This document shows positions 1 through 11,624 of a stretch of DNA of 64,000 nucleotides, piece by piece. Numbering within the stretch: the stretch's first letter is position 1; the number at the start of each line of letters is the position of its first letter. The notes beneath the pieces were generated by a model, which saw only the letters and a program-made list of their open reading frames with translations, searched no databases and had not been told where the DNA came from. The position numbers and the translations under genes were made by a program. Origin of the DNA: Rhinopomastus cyanomelas (taxonomy: Eukaryota > Chordata > Aves > Bucerotiformes > Rhinopomastidae); assembly GCA_013400115.1 (NCBI GenBank), contig VXBP01008912.1, positions 186,001-250,000 of the forward strand, written 5' to 3'.

Positions 1-634
1 GATAAATATTTGCTGCGTTACAGAATCTTATCAGAGGGACTGTATTCTTGCTGTTTGTTGGTGGGACTTTCCAGGAACTGGAGATACATAGGGTCAGAAA
101 TTCCTGCCCGCTCCAGTGCAGCCGAGTTTCCACCCTCACTGTCTACTGTCTGAAAGCTCAGCTAGCGTGCTGTAGTGTTCTCTTTCTCTAAACCAGCCTG
201 TCTCACTTCTCTGACAACTCCAAGCTGTGGACAGGACATGTAACTTCCATTTCCATCCCTGCCTAGTGCTCCTGAGAGCTGGCTTTTGGCAACGCTCTTG
301 AACAATACATGATGCCTTGTATCTCATCAGTAAAAGTTATCAGGGTCTAGTTGAAAATGAGGTGGTCTTCACAAAACATTTATCAGTGAATCATATGTAA
401 GGAAATTGCTATCTCTAACAGTGCCTTAGAATCTACAGAGAGGAATCCTTCAGGAATTAACATCTTAGTTTAACAATTTTTTAAAACAGAATTAGCCTAG
501 TTTTCTAACAGGAAATTACTCACTCCAGGCTTTGAGCTGGCTAGCTAGTTGGACTGGAAGAGTACAGAACAGTCACATCATTAGAGTTCAAGTGAGTCTA
601 TCGATACCCTTCAGAAGAAGAGAGTGCAGTGTGA
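1..634. other. Intergenic, unique sequence
   Basis: No gene, RNA or clear repeat is visible before the CR1 tail at 635. Short open frames here have no recognisable similarity. Confidence 0.6.
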
Positions 635-702
635 ATTGTGGCAGGGGGATTGGACTAGCTGATCTTTCGAGGTCCATTCAAATCCCTAATGATTCTATGA
701 TT
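635..702 (+). mobile_element. CR1 3' tail, young subfamily
   Basis: Only the last 68 bases of the element remain: GTGGCAGGGGGATTGGACTA, a GATCTTTCGAGG segment and the end AATGATTCTATGATTA. It is a severe 5' truncation. Confidence 0.85.
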
Positions 703-3700
703 ATTATGCACTAAATAATCCATCCATGTAGAGGATTTTGAGTACTCAGTTGGTACTCAAAAATTGAGGGCAAAGACTGCACAATATTTGACCCAGGAAA
801 CTCCAGCCCAAAACATCTGCATCACTGGGAGCCAAACTCACCCTGCTGTGCTGCTCGTAGGGCTTCGTGTCATTACACACGTAGAAATATAATAGGAAGC
901 TCGTGTGTTACCTACGTGCTATGTCCCCTCATTACTGTGGCATTTCATATCCTGATGAGTCAACAGCCGGGTTAAAAAGAGTGAAAACATTGTCTTTCAG
1001 GCTGAGGCACACATTCCAATCATGAAATCATCACTCTGGTCCAATCCCATCAAAATTTCCATCACACGGAGAGAAGTCTGAAGCCTGTGGTTTCACAGAC
1101 ACTCACAGCTCTGCCTCACTGTGTTTGATTGGAAGTCTGCTATCTAACCAGCGAGCAGAACGTGTCCCACGGGTCTGTTCAGCTAGTGACAGTTTCCAGA
1201 TGATGTGACAATGTCATACTGAATCTAGACAGCTGAATATGTCATCAGTCACCACTGTGCAGGGCAGGTCTGTAGGAAGGGTTTCTATCACTAGACCATG
1301 ACTGTTTGGGCCTGCCTATTCTTCTTAATTCTTCTTAATAACCAGTATTTTAGTGATTTATTTCTGAGTGCTCTACATACAGATCCCAAGAACAAGTCTG
1401 ATAGAAATGACAGCTTTTAGAGACTTCATCATCATAAAGCAGGGAAAGAAACTCTCTCGTGTGATCTTCTTTTTTCTTAAAAAGCCCAGCTTTCTTTTTG
1501 AAGTTGGCTATTGCAAGTTAAGGGTTTTGTGCTTCCAGAGTGGATGAGGATCTCTCCTAAGTGTTTAACATGTGTGTGCCCATGGCTTCTTGGTTCATCT
1601 GAATTCCTCGTGTTGGTCTCTGCTCTCTGCCCCAGCTGTGGTTCTCTGTTCCCAGGCTGAGGAATGTTCAGAGCCCCCGTCGTGTCTCACGCTAGTGGTT
1701 AATGTCCTCTGGTGGATAAGGCTTCAGTATTGTTCCCATCTGATTTCTTCTCCAGTGAAAGCAGACTGATCTTTATTTCAAGAAACTATTCAGGTTGGAA
1801 GCAGGTAGTAGTAACTTAAACTTTGCTAATGCTGTGTGGAATAAAGTGCCAGGATGCCACGAACTGTGTAAGCACCAGGCTGGCTGGTGCAGGGGTAAGT
1901 GCAACATTCTGGCACAAAACCAGCCCTTCCTTTACCTTAGTGCTATTTCCTGAGTACTCTCTGGAATACATACCTTGCTGTTATGGGATGCTCTTACTGC
2001 AGCTGAGCAGAGACATCTCCAAAGCGTGGTCTGCTTCTGCCCACGCTCCCTGCAGGTACACGGCACAGAGAGCTCTGTCTGTAAGGCTGCCTTCTCCCAG
2101 GGTCTCCACTGACCTGCAACTTCCCACGATCTCCCCTGCAGCCAGTCTCTACCCTGAAGAAGGAGACAATTACCAGAGTTTTGAAGTCATGGTTATTCAC
2201 CTGAGGACAATTTATATGTTTTAATCTTGCAGCTGGTTCTCACGTTCACAACCCTTTAGCTGTTGTGTCTGGCTTTTTAGTAGCAGTGGGGTTCGTCATG
2301 GAAGTGCAACTGGTGGGGGTTAGTGCAGATATGAAAACATGGGTGGTGATGATAGTGGTGAGAATTAGTCTGTCATGAGGTGTGAGAGGGAGAGACATGC
2401 AGATGGGGTTGCCTGTTACCACCAAGTTCTTCCTGGTTTTGTCACTCATTCTGTCTCCTGATACTGCAAGGAGAACCAAACCCCAAACTGTTGTACAGTT
2501 GTGCAGACTTGTTATGTGAAAGCTGTAAGGGATGTTGTGAATTAATGAATGGACTGGGTTTATTGCTCTGAAGAGCTGAACTGTCCGTGAAGGTTTTAGA
2601 TGCCTACAGATGTAGACCTGTCTAGACCAAATTCTGTATGGTGAACGTTTAGTGCAAATGAAGGATCGCTCATGGGGAGGGGTAATATCTGGGTTCTGTA
2701 TACAGCACTTCTTCTTTTGGAAATAGCTGTTTTCCTTGGGAAATCCAGTTCCATTCATTTCACTATGAGATTAAAAAAGCTCAGCAAAAACCAAAGCTTA
2801 ATCTCTCTCTCACTGTCTTTTTAATTCCAACTATTGACTATCTTTTTTCTGTTTCTTTTCATCTTCCCTTCTTTTTTTGTCAGACTCACTTGGTAAAATT
2901 CCATTCCTTTCCTTTCGCTGATTTCCTCTTTCTTACTGAAGTTACTTCTCAGTGTTCTAACAGTAGAACTTCTTCCAGGTTCTGTTCTCCCTTCTTGGCT
3001 ACATACTTCTTCCTACTTGCCTTGAGATTTTGCACCAAGGCTAAGAGACTAGGACACGGGAGATCACCTGAGTCAGATAAGGGAGCAACCCACCCTACTT
3101 GTAGAACCTCTTAATCATGCACCAAAGAAATCACAGGCATGCTTGACCTATGTTGTTCTGGTCAAGATCTTACTTAGCTTTTCACAAACTCTTTGTTGTG
3201 AAGTCAACTGTGTTCTGCATCCAGCACTCCTCAGCTGAAACAGCACTTCAGAGTATCTGCAGTAAACTTCCCTCCTGAGCAGCTGCCCCAAAAAGGCTTT
3301 AAAAAGAACAGAATGATAACTTTTAGGGGTTTAGTTCTCAGTGGATAAATGTGCCTCTGAGAGACGGGGAGAGGAGGAAGATACTTACTTTCTCACGTCT
3401 CATGAAGGCACCGAAGGGAGGTGAATGTCTCATGATAACCACACCCCTTGTCATCCTCTGCTAGTCACATCACACGCTTCCTGAGCACAACGCTTCTTTA
3501 TATTCCCCTGACGTCTTGCACGTCTCACAAGAACAGAAACTGGTTATCATCCCCAGGGCTAACACCAGCTCAGTCAGCCTTTACGGGAACCTCTAATTGT
3601 CCATGTACAGGATGCCAGGCTTCAGAGGCTGTACTTGCTCTTTGCACAGAGAAAAGGCAATTGGATAAGACATGACTGGTACATTCTGACCTTAGTGTTC

Positions 3701-4247
3701 TATCATATCAGTCAAAAGCTGAAGCAGAGCTGGAAACTTTTTGCTTTTTACTATAAAATCTTGAGAGTAGTGTTCTATGGCTCTGTCATTTCTACTGGGT
3801 AGTATTAAGGTGGCCTTCTGCTAACTGCTGCTCCTTCCATGTCTTGGATGCAAGGGACATTCGTCCAACCAGACTCCACGTCAAGGATTTCCACGTTCTG
3901 CATTCAGGGGCTTTAAGGGAGCAGGTGGCTAGAGACAGTATATCCTGTCTGCAAATGATGGTGGCAATCTGCCCAGCTTTGCAGTAACTTTGATAACCAG
4001 GAGCTCCTTCAGCTGAGTCTTCTCCTTAAAGCTCTTGTGGATAGATGAACCAAAGAGAATCAGGCACTGAAATCCCATTGGTTTGCTGTGTGAGTTAGTG
4101 GGATTCAGGAGGTATGATGTCCAACTCCTGCTTTATCCTTGGGGTTCATATATCTGGTATGACAACAAGAGATTGTGATGCTGTTATGTCAATCAATCAG
4201 GGTAAAAAAAGTTATGATGCAAGCTTCTTGCAGTGGGAGAAGTATAT
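703..4247. other. Intergenic, unique sequence
   Basis: About 3.5 kb without a recognisable gene or repeat. The longest open frames (1823-2224 and 2246-2758 on opposite strands) are low-complexity or unfamiliar and lack splice or family evidence. Slight AT bias, pyrimidine-rich patch at 2800-2960. Confidence 0.6.
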
Positions 4248-4616
4248 CTGGAGCTCTTTAGCTTGGAGAAAAGGAGACTGAGGAGTGATCCCACTAATGT
4301 TTATAAATATGTGAAGGGTGGATGTCAGGAGGATGGAGCCAGGCTCTGCTCAGTGGCATCCAGTGATAGGACAAGGGGCAACAGATGTGAGCTGGAACAT
4401 GGGAGGTTCCACATCAATATGAGAAGGAACTTGTTCCCAATGAGGGTGGCGGAGCACTGGAAGAGGCAGCCCAGGGAGGTTGTGGAGTCTCCTCCTCTGG
4501 AGACGTTTAAAACCCATCTGGCCATGTTCCTGTGCAACTTGATCTAGGTGATGCTGCTGTGAAATTGGACTAGATGATCTTTTGAGGTCCCTTCCAATCC
4601 CTAATGTTCTGTGATT
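4248..4616 (+). mobile_element. CR1 3' end with ORF2 C-terminus
   Basis: A 5'-truncated copy starts at the ORF2 segment GAGCTCTTTAGCTTGGAGAA. Its translation LEKRRLRSDPTNVYKYVKGG to FLCNLI-stop is an unbroken ORF2 C-terminus ending at 4547. The CR1 3' UTR and a one-unit tail follow. Confidence 0.93.
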
Positions 4617-5157
4617 TGTGCCTGGAACATCACTTAGGTGAGTGTTTCATCCATGATGTGACAGTAACTAAAAATTAAAAAGATGCACAGAGACATCGGT
4701 GCCTCCAACACTCCTTCCATATAAACACAGATAAAGCACCACAGTCCTCCTCAAAGATTACTCTTCCTACTTTGATGTGCTTGAGTTAAAAACAATAAGT
4801 TAGAAACGAGGCAACTTCTGTGTACAAGGAACACAACCAAATGCAAAGTTGTGGTTCAAGACCTGCATGAAAACATGATGTCCATGCACAAGTCAAATAC
4901 CCCTTCCTGGAATATAGGATGCTTCCTTTCGTGTGTCAGGCTCTGACCACTGAGTCACTTCCTGTGGATTTGCATTGTGTAGATGAGCAGGTGCAGTTCT
5001 GGGCACGTATAGAAACTTCCTTTCTTGCTGTTCTCACAAGACTTATCCTCTGCTTCCTCTGAAGTTCAAACTTCTCTACATCCTTCTCTACATCCACAGT
5101 ACATCTTTCTTCATCTCTGTCCTGCCTGTGTTTGCTATCTCCCCAGGCTTTCCTCCT

Positions 5158-5252
5158 GACCGTGCAACTTGGTCTAGGTGACCCTGCTGTGGCAGGGCGA
5201 TTGGACCGGATGACGTTTCAAGGTCCTTTCCAAATCCCTAATGATTCTATGA
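5158..5252 (+). mobile_element. CR1 3' tail
   Basis: A short copy from GTGCAACTTGGTCTAGGTGA to CCTAATGATTCTATGA, in the young subfamily. It has several private changes (GGGCGATTGGACCGG). Confidence 0.88.
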
Positions 5253-5879
5253 CAGCATCTTCAATTTATTTCCTTTCTTTGGCCAGCAGTCTTATTAAAA
5301 ACAGCCAGATGACTTGTGTTGACTAGCAGAGCTAACTGTTTACAAGAAAGTCCTTGTTCTGTGTTTTATGGTAGCAAAATCTGGAATTCCTCTGGAATTC
5401 CTTTTGACTGGTGGAAGAGGCTGGTGAAGCTGATAGAGTCACAGAACTCCAATGGTTCAGGATTCCTTTCAAACCTCTCTGTGAACTTACAGACTGCACG
5501 TCTGTAACGTTTGGTTTTCACCAAAGCCTCTAAACCAGTAAAGCTGACTGTGAATTTCTGAGCCCTACACTGGTCTGGTTTTGTTTGGCTGCCTCTGTGG
5601 GAATAGCTACACTGGGATTTTTTTTCACCTGTCCCCAGAACAGCTAGCACAGTTTGACATGTGTGTGTAGATGTCCTCTCCATCTTATGCTTACTTATCT
5701 TGTGAATAATTATGGTTCTCCTTTCTCTTGGCTGTTTGGCAGAAAAAGCCCCAAAGTTCAGGAGTCTAAGTCCCTTTGGTCTTTTTCCCTGTAAAATTCT
5801 GCTGCGTAATCATGGACATCTCTTGCTAAGTGTCTCTGGCTCCTGTCTCCTTCCCATCTGCTTCATGCTAGTTTGGAGG

Positions 5880-6060
5880 AACTTGACTGGCTCAGTTGGT
5901 GGAGTATGGGACTCTGAATCCCAGGGTTGTGGGTCAGAGCCCCATGTAGCACAGCATATCTTGAGACAGTCTGGGTGCACCAGGGGCTCCAGCAGGTGAG
6001 ATTGGACTTAAATGATCTTGCGAGGTCCCTTCCTCCCTGTAACATTCTGTGATTCCGTGA
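5880..6060 (+). mobile_element. Candidate SINE: tRNA-Lys-like head with CR1 tail
   Basis: Bases 5886-5947 closely resemble a tRNA-Lys gene. Box A (TGGCTCAGTTGG) is at 5888-5899. An anticodon arm with stem GGGA/TCCC at 5908-5922 encloses a 7-base loop whose anticodon is CTG instead of CTT. A degraded box B is at about 5932-5941. A body of about 50 bases unrelated to tRNA follows. The last 60 bases, from GATTGGACT to a GATTCCGTGA end, match the 3' tail of the CR1 subfamily common in this window. A tRNA head, unrelated body and LINE tail is the standard SINE plan, and passerine TguSINE1 (tRNA-Ile head, CR1 tail) is a precedent. A decayed tRNA copy beside an independent CR1 tail is the alternative. 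Confidence 0.6.
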
Positions 6061-6081
6061 ACTTAACTACAGGTTTAAAAA

Positions 6082-6757
6082 TCACAGAATCATGGAACAT
6101 TAGGGATTGGAACAGACCTCAAAATTCCCTGCCTGCCAAAGCAGGATCTCCTAGATCAAGTCACACAGGAAAATGTCCAGGTGTGATTTAAACATCTCCA
6201 AAGAGGGAGACTCCACAACCCCCCATTGAGCAGCCCCTTCCAGTGCTCTGTCACCCTCATGGGGAACAAGTTCCTTCTCATATTGATGTGGAACCTCCCA
6301 TGTTCCAGCTCACACCTGTTCCCCCTGTCCTATCATTGGATGACATGGAGCAGAGCCTGGCTCCATCCTCCTGACACCTGCCCTTGCCATATTTATAAAC
6401 ATTAGTGGGATCATCCCTCAGTCTCCTTTTTTCCAAACTCAAGAGACCCTGCTCCCTCAGCCTTTCCTCATGAGGGAGATGTTCCTCTCTCTTCATCATC
6501 TCTGTGGCTCTATGCTGGACCCTCTCCAGCAGTTCTGTGTCCTTCTGGAACTGAGAGTCTCAGAACTGGACACAATATTCCAGATGTGGTCTCACCAAAG
6601 CAGAGTAGATGGGGAGGAATGCCATTGGCCTTCTTGGCTACAAGGGCACATTGCTGGCTCCTGGTCATCCTGCTGTCCACCAGGACCCCCAGGTCCCTTT
6701 CTCCTGTGCTGCATTCCAATAGATCAGTGTCCAACCTATACTGGTACCTAGGGTTGT
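6082..6757 (-). mobile_element. CR1 3' portion, about 675 bp
   Basis: This is one of the longest copies. On the minus strand it runs from the ORF2 segment near YRLDTDLLECSTGERDLGVL to the tail at 6082 (CACAGAATCATGGAACATTA read on +). ORF2 is broken: the last 60 codons are not in frame with the upstream part. It lies only about 20 bases beyond the candidate SINE. Confidence 0.92.
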
Positions 6758-7709
6758 TCTAAAAATCAAGCATACACTCAAAAACAGAAAGATGGAGGGT
6801 AAAGAAAGAACTTTCCCCTTTGAAGACACATGCTGGACATAAATACGAGAACACAAGAAGCAGCAACGTGTTGGAAAGAGCAGTGCTGTGATTTTGCTGG
6901 TACTCTGGAACCACCACGTTTTAAAGTACAACGGCAGAAGCAAGTGGCTTCCACCTTTGCAATAGAATGAGCGGGTAGGAGCAGAGAACAATTGTGCCTG
7001 TGTTCTTCGTGTTTTCCGGAGCTTGCCTCTGGCCAGGGATGGGTTGAGTGATGGGAAAGAAGGAAGGACCTAGAGTCAGAAGTGTGCCGAATGTTTGTTT
7101 GTGTTTTTGGAGGAAAAGGAGAAGTGATTGAGATGATGGTGCTTCACATCTCAGAGGGAGTTTCGCTTGACAGATAAGCACCCTGAGTCACGAGCTGAAT
7201 ACGTGACTAAACGTTTCAGGAGCTGAAGGAAATCCTATCAAAGTTTGCTGTTATGCTTGAATGTGCTGACTCAAAGCACTCACTACGTGAGCTACCAGGG
7301 AGCAAATGTGGCTGCTAGGAAGTTGCTCGGTGGGCTGTGTGGAAATCAGAAGGCTGTACTGATTCTTTACGTGAAGAAGCAGCAATCTCGGTATGTGAAA
7401 ATGCAGGCTGTTCCTCTCAATGAAGAGGCTGGGTTTGGCTTCACTCCACGTAGTTATTTGAAGGCTATTGAGAAATGCAAATCATGATTTATTTTTACTG
7501 TGCTATGTGATGAGACTCATGTTTTAGAGGCAGAGAGACAAGTTTCTGGATTCTGTTCAGAAAGTAGCTAAAAGAAACAAACAAAACTCTCACAATTTAT
7601 ACAGCATTAAGAAAAAAATTATTGCAAATGCATGAAGATTTTGAAGACGGTTCACAAAGGACAAAATCAGCTACTTGTCCTGGGGGCTTCTTGAAGAAGG
7701 AGGTATCAT
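6758..7709. other. Intergenic, unique sequence
   Basis: Nothing recognised between two CR1 copies. The overlapping small frames at 6921-7181 and 7245-7487 show no known domain. Confidence 0.6.
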
Positions 7710-8056
7710 TTTAATGTCTATAAATATTTGAAGGGTGGGTGTCAGGAGGATGGAGCCAGGCTCTGCTCCATGTCATCTAGTGATAGGATGAGGGGCAATG
7801 GGTCTGAGCTGGAACATGGGAGGTTCCACATCAATATGAGAAGGAACTTGTTCCCCATGAGGGTGACAGAGCACTGGAACAGGCTGCCCAGGGAGGTTGT
7901 GGAGTCTCCTTCTCTGGAGATGTTTATGACCTGCCTGGATGTGTTCCTGTGTGGCTTGGTCTAGGTGATCCTGCTGTGGCAGGGGGATTGGACTGGATGA
8001 TCTTTTGAGGTCCCTTCCAATCCCTAATGATTCCACGAGTCTATGATTCCATGATC
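7710..8056 (+). mobile_element. CR1 3' end with ORF2 C-terminus
   Basis: Starts at TTTAATGTCTATAAATATTT. The last 79 ORF2 codons are open to FLCGLV-stop at 7964. The tail has several imperfect ATTCTATG units (TGATTCCACGAGTCTATGATTC in two pieces). Confidence 0.93.
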
Positions 8057-8380
8057 ATTTGGCCACCAGACCAACATGTATCAGTCTTCTAGTGGCTTTA
8101 GGCTGATTTTCACTAAATAAGACTGTCCCACCATAGGGGAGGGGAGGACAGTTTATGCCATCTTTTATTTTCCTATATAGCTAAAATACTCTTGATGTGC
8201 ATATATTTCCCTCTTGGTTGCCAGAGACCTCACACAGGCTGTGAAAAGGGTTGACAAATTTTGAGAGCCAGCATGAAAGGTTTTTACAGATTGCTTGTAG
8301 AATATAGGTTACCATGTGCTGGACCATGGAGAAATGCTTTTACTTACCCTAAACTCTTAATTCTGATGAGGCAAAAGAGT

Positions 8381-8418
8381 GGGACTTCCAGTCCCTAATG
8401 TTCTGCAATTCTGTGACT
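8381..8418 (+). mobile_element. CR1 terminal fragment
   Basis: Only GGGACTTCCAGTCCCTAATG and TTCTGCAATTCTGTGA are CR1-like. It is an extremely short copy or the remnant of a decayed one. Confidence 0.6.
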
Positions 8419-8577
8419 TAGATAATCAATTAAATGTGCTCTTACTTAGTAGAAGAGACTAAGACAAACATTTAGAGGATCACCCTGCTCTTTAATACAA
8501 TCTCTTTCCTTTTTACTCCAACAACCCTGAACAGCTGAGAATAAACTGGAGAGAAACTGGTTGAAGAACACAATTCA

Positions 8578-8670
8578 TTGAGTCACAGAAAATTTGGGTC
8601 AGACACCTGGTCAAATCTCCTCCTTAAAGTAGGTCAGCTTTAAAGTTGCTGCCCTCGCACAACGCCTTCC
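8578..8670 (-). mobile_element. Possible old CR1 fragment
   Basis: The pattern AGTCACAGAAAATTTGGGTC, then ACCTGGTCAAATCTCC and AAGTAGGTCAG, follows the layout of old CR1 tails read in reverse. Divergence is high. Confidence 0.45.
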
Positions 8671-9218
8671 CGATTGACCCACCTGCCTTATCTTTGCAGT
8701 TCCTTAAGCAGGACTGCTAAGGAGACTGCTCCTCCTAAAGTGATCAGCAGAGCTATTCTTGCCTCAGTGCAGCAGGAAATGGAAATGGTGTGATGCCAGA
8801 AGCTGGAGAAGGCGCGTGCTTGCACAGCACTGGGAAATGCAGGGGCTCTGCTTGCAAATGTTCCCTTCGGGATTCGCCCTCCTACTTTCTCTCAGCAAGG
8901 GCAGGCACCCAGTTCTGAGTTTCAGTCCAACTGCCTGTGAGAACAAACCACGGTTTTTACAGTACAAACACAGTTGGAGCTATCAGACCACCCCTGAACT
9001 GGCCTAGGAGCCTCCTCAACAACACAGGCCTGTAGGTACAAGGTTGGCTGCTTCGGGGACCTTGCTGTTACTTGCTTATGTGTGGATGTGCCCTTGCTTT
9101 CCACATCTAACAGACAACCAGCAATATTCCATGCCTAATATTGGCATTAGGCTTCGTGTAAGTCTGCTGGAATTGAACACAGCTGCTTCATGCCACTACG
9201 GCAGCTGCCCTTGTGGTC
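8671..9218. other. Intergenic, unique sequence
   Basis: No gene or repeat seen. Open frames on both strands at 8759-9007 do not resemble known proteins. Confidence 0.55.
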
Positions 9219-9368
9219 ACAGAACCACAGAACATTAAGGGTTAGAAGGGACCTCAAAAGATCATCCAGCCCAATCCCCCTGCCACAGCAGGATGACCTA
9301 GACCAAGTCGCACAGGAACATATCCAGGCAGGTTTTAAACCTCTCCAGAGAAGGAGACTCCACGATCC
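9219..9368 (-). mobile_element. CR1 3' tail
   Basis: Reads CACAGAACCACAGAACATTA at the tail and extends through the 3' UTR to the first ORF2 C-terminal codons (CTCCAGAGAAGGAGACTCC). Truncated there. Confidence 0.92.
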
Positions 9369-10418
9369 AGTTCTCCTAACGCCTTTTCCCAAGGAAGACT
9401 CCCGGGGGAAGGAGTGGAGTTGCAAAGAGAGATCTGTGAAATTGCCCATGCAATGTCATGGTCATTACTGCTGGCCTTCTTCCAAACCTGTGAGTTCTTC
9501 ATGCAAATTAGAAAGTGCCACTAATAATCAAGCGAGGGCTCCTGAAGTCAAGGGAGAGGAGGCAGAGGCTCAAAGCAGCTTATTGGTATGTGACCCCTAA
9601 TCACATCCCAGGCACCTGGATGTTCTCATTAGGGGTGAACGAGGAATGCTTAAACAGATTAGCAAGATCATTTACTGCTCACCAGTCACGGTGATCTCCT
9701 TTTACTCTCTGGGAAAACCAGTAATGAGCAGTTCAGACGCTGTGTGGGGCAGCAAGACCACTCAGCAGAGACCGTGGGCGCACAGAATTTAGCAGCCAGT
9801 TGGCAGCTGGCTGGCGCGCACGGCAGAATCCGCTGCATTTCTTTATCAAATCAACAATAAGTGTTCGTGTTTGTTCTGGTCTGTGTGCGAGAGCTCACGT
9901 ATGCCTGCATGCCTCATAACTCTGCCCGAGCAATTACATCCCATGCTTCCCTTTTCTGTGCTGCTCTATTAGGAGGTACAGCATCGCATAGCTGTGCAGA
10001 GACTAAGCCTATCCAAATGCACACCAGTATGCACCAGTTCCTTTCCCACTTACTATTGCTCTGAAGCAACAGCATTTCTTCCTACTTCTCTTTTCTTTAC
10101 TTATTTTTTCCTTTTTAAACCAATCTTTGCAGCCTCTTCTCCTGTCCTTCTGTCTACTCCTTGGCTCTTTGCTTTCTGGCACTTTGAACGCTTCCCGCTC
10201 CTGTTGCAAGTCTATCAAGTAATGTTGGAGAGTTTAAAAGTCTCTTATAATTAAAAAAACACCCCCAGAATAAAGGAGTGACAGAGGCAAGATGAAGGAC
10301 TATCTGATGAGCCTGGTAGGTGTGTTAGGGTTAATACTGGAGTGTCCAACAGTCATTTTCAGAGTTGTAGTCAGTGGGCCTTGGAAGGCAGGGCCAGAAA
10401 TGTTGCTTTGACCAGTTC
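9369..10418. other. Intergenic, repeat-free
   Basis: 9470-9860 has ACTAATAATCAAGC and CCCCTAATCACATCCC segments that could be a conserved noncoding element; not testable here. 10070-10200 is pyrimidine-rich. No gene seen. Confidence 0.5.
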
Positions 10419-10557
10419 TGATCTCTGGAGATATTTAAAACCTTCATGGACGTGTTCCTGTGTGACCTGGTCTAGGTGGTCCTGCAGTGGCAGGGGGATT
10501 GGACTGGATGATCTTTTGAGGTCCCTTCCATTCCCTAATGTTCCATGATTCTGTGAT
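10419..10557 (+). mobile_element. CR1 3' tail, first of an adjacent pair
   Basis: Begins at CTCTGGAGATATTTAAAACC in the last ORF2 codons and ends TTCCATGATTCTGTGATC. Thirty-five bases separate it from the next same-strand copy. Confidence 0.92.
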
Positions 10558-10592
10558 CATACCCTAATTTTAAACACTGACTACAATGTGTT

Positions 10593-10729
10593 TCTCTGGA
10601 GACATTTAAAACCTGCCTGGACATGTTCCTGCGTGACTTGATCTAGATGATCCTGCTGTGGCAGGGGGATTGGACTGGATGATCTTTGGACGTCCCTTCC
10701 AACCCCGAATGTTCAGTGATCCTGTGATC
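10593..10729 (+). mobile_element. CR1 3' tail, second of an adjacent pair
   Basis: Begins TCTCTGGAGACATTTAAAAC, almost the same truncation point as its neighbour, and ends GTTCAGTGATCCTGTGATC. It differs at several positions (TTTGGACGTCCC), so it is not a fresh duplicate. Confidence 0.92.
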
Positions 10730-11442
10730 TCATAATCCCTGCAATGCTGCTGCATGTTAGATGGGCTTCTTTTAAAAGCCAGTTGACTCGTTTTTTCTGT
10801 GCTTGTCCACCTTTCTGTTGTTGCCCCAGAAGAGGTCTTCTCTCAGTAGTCGTCCTTGTTAGCAACATGACTCTTCAAATTTGTCTTCCACTCTGTGGGA
10901 ACTTTCTGTAACCCTGTAATTATCCCTGTTTACTACGTGATGGAAGGCTTTTTGCATGTCCTATTTAGCATTTGCTAACTGCTGTTTGTGCCTGCCTCTC
11001 CCTGCTAACAATGGACTTTGGATTCTTTCTTTTTTTTCTGTATGATTAGGACTTTGTTTTTAACTCTTGCATAGTGGAGCCCGACTACTTTGTAAGTGCT
11101 GAGCATGATACTGGGACAACATCTCTTTGGAGGTCACCTGTTCCAGAATCCTGTTTGAAAGCATCAGCTAAGATTGACCTTAAGATTAGAGGCCAGACTA
11201 AAATCTCAGGCTGACTGTAGGTGACATGAAACCACACTGTGCAAAAGGTTTCTTTCCTCTGCATCCATGCAAATAGTAAATGGGTTGGTTGGTCCTTGCC
11301 CAGATCATGCCAAACTTGTTTGCAACTGGAGCTGCTGTTGTTACAGCAGCACTGGATGCAGCTACACTGGTGCTGAGATGGCTCTACAGGGGTGCATGTT
11401 TTTCCCTTCCAACTGATTTGGGGTGTTTTTAAGAGCCAATAG
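10730..11442. other. Intergenic, mostly unique
   Basis: Nothing certain. The stretch 11118-11165 (TTGGAGGTCACCTGTTCCAG) may be a worn CR1 remnant. Confidence 0.5.
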
Positions 11443-11624
11443 GTGACAGAGCCCTGGAACAGGCTGCCCAGGAGGATTGTGGCGTCTCCTTCTCTGGAGA
11501 TACTTAAAACCCGCCTGGACGTGTTCCTGTGTGACTGGATCTAGGTGATCCTGCTGTGGCAGGGGGATTGGACTAGATGATCATTCAAAGTCCCTTCCAG
11601 TCCTGGATGTTCTGTGATTCTGTG
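11443..11624 (+). mobile_element. CR1 3' tail with last ORF2 codons
   Basis: From GTGACAGAGCCCTGGAACAG to TTCTGTGATTCTGTG. One base is missing in the GGGAGGTTGTGG segment (CAGGAGGATTGTGG), which shifts the old frame. Confidence 0.92.

Noticed and set aside
5886..5947. Functional tRNA-Lys gene
   Set aside because: Anticodon changed to CTG, box B broken (GGTCAGAGCC), no matching acceptor stem or terminator; better explained as a SINE head or pseudogene.
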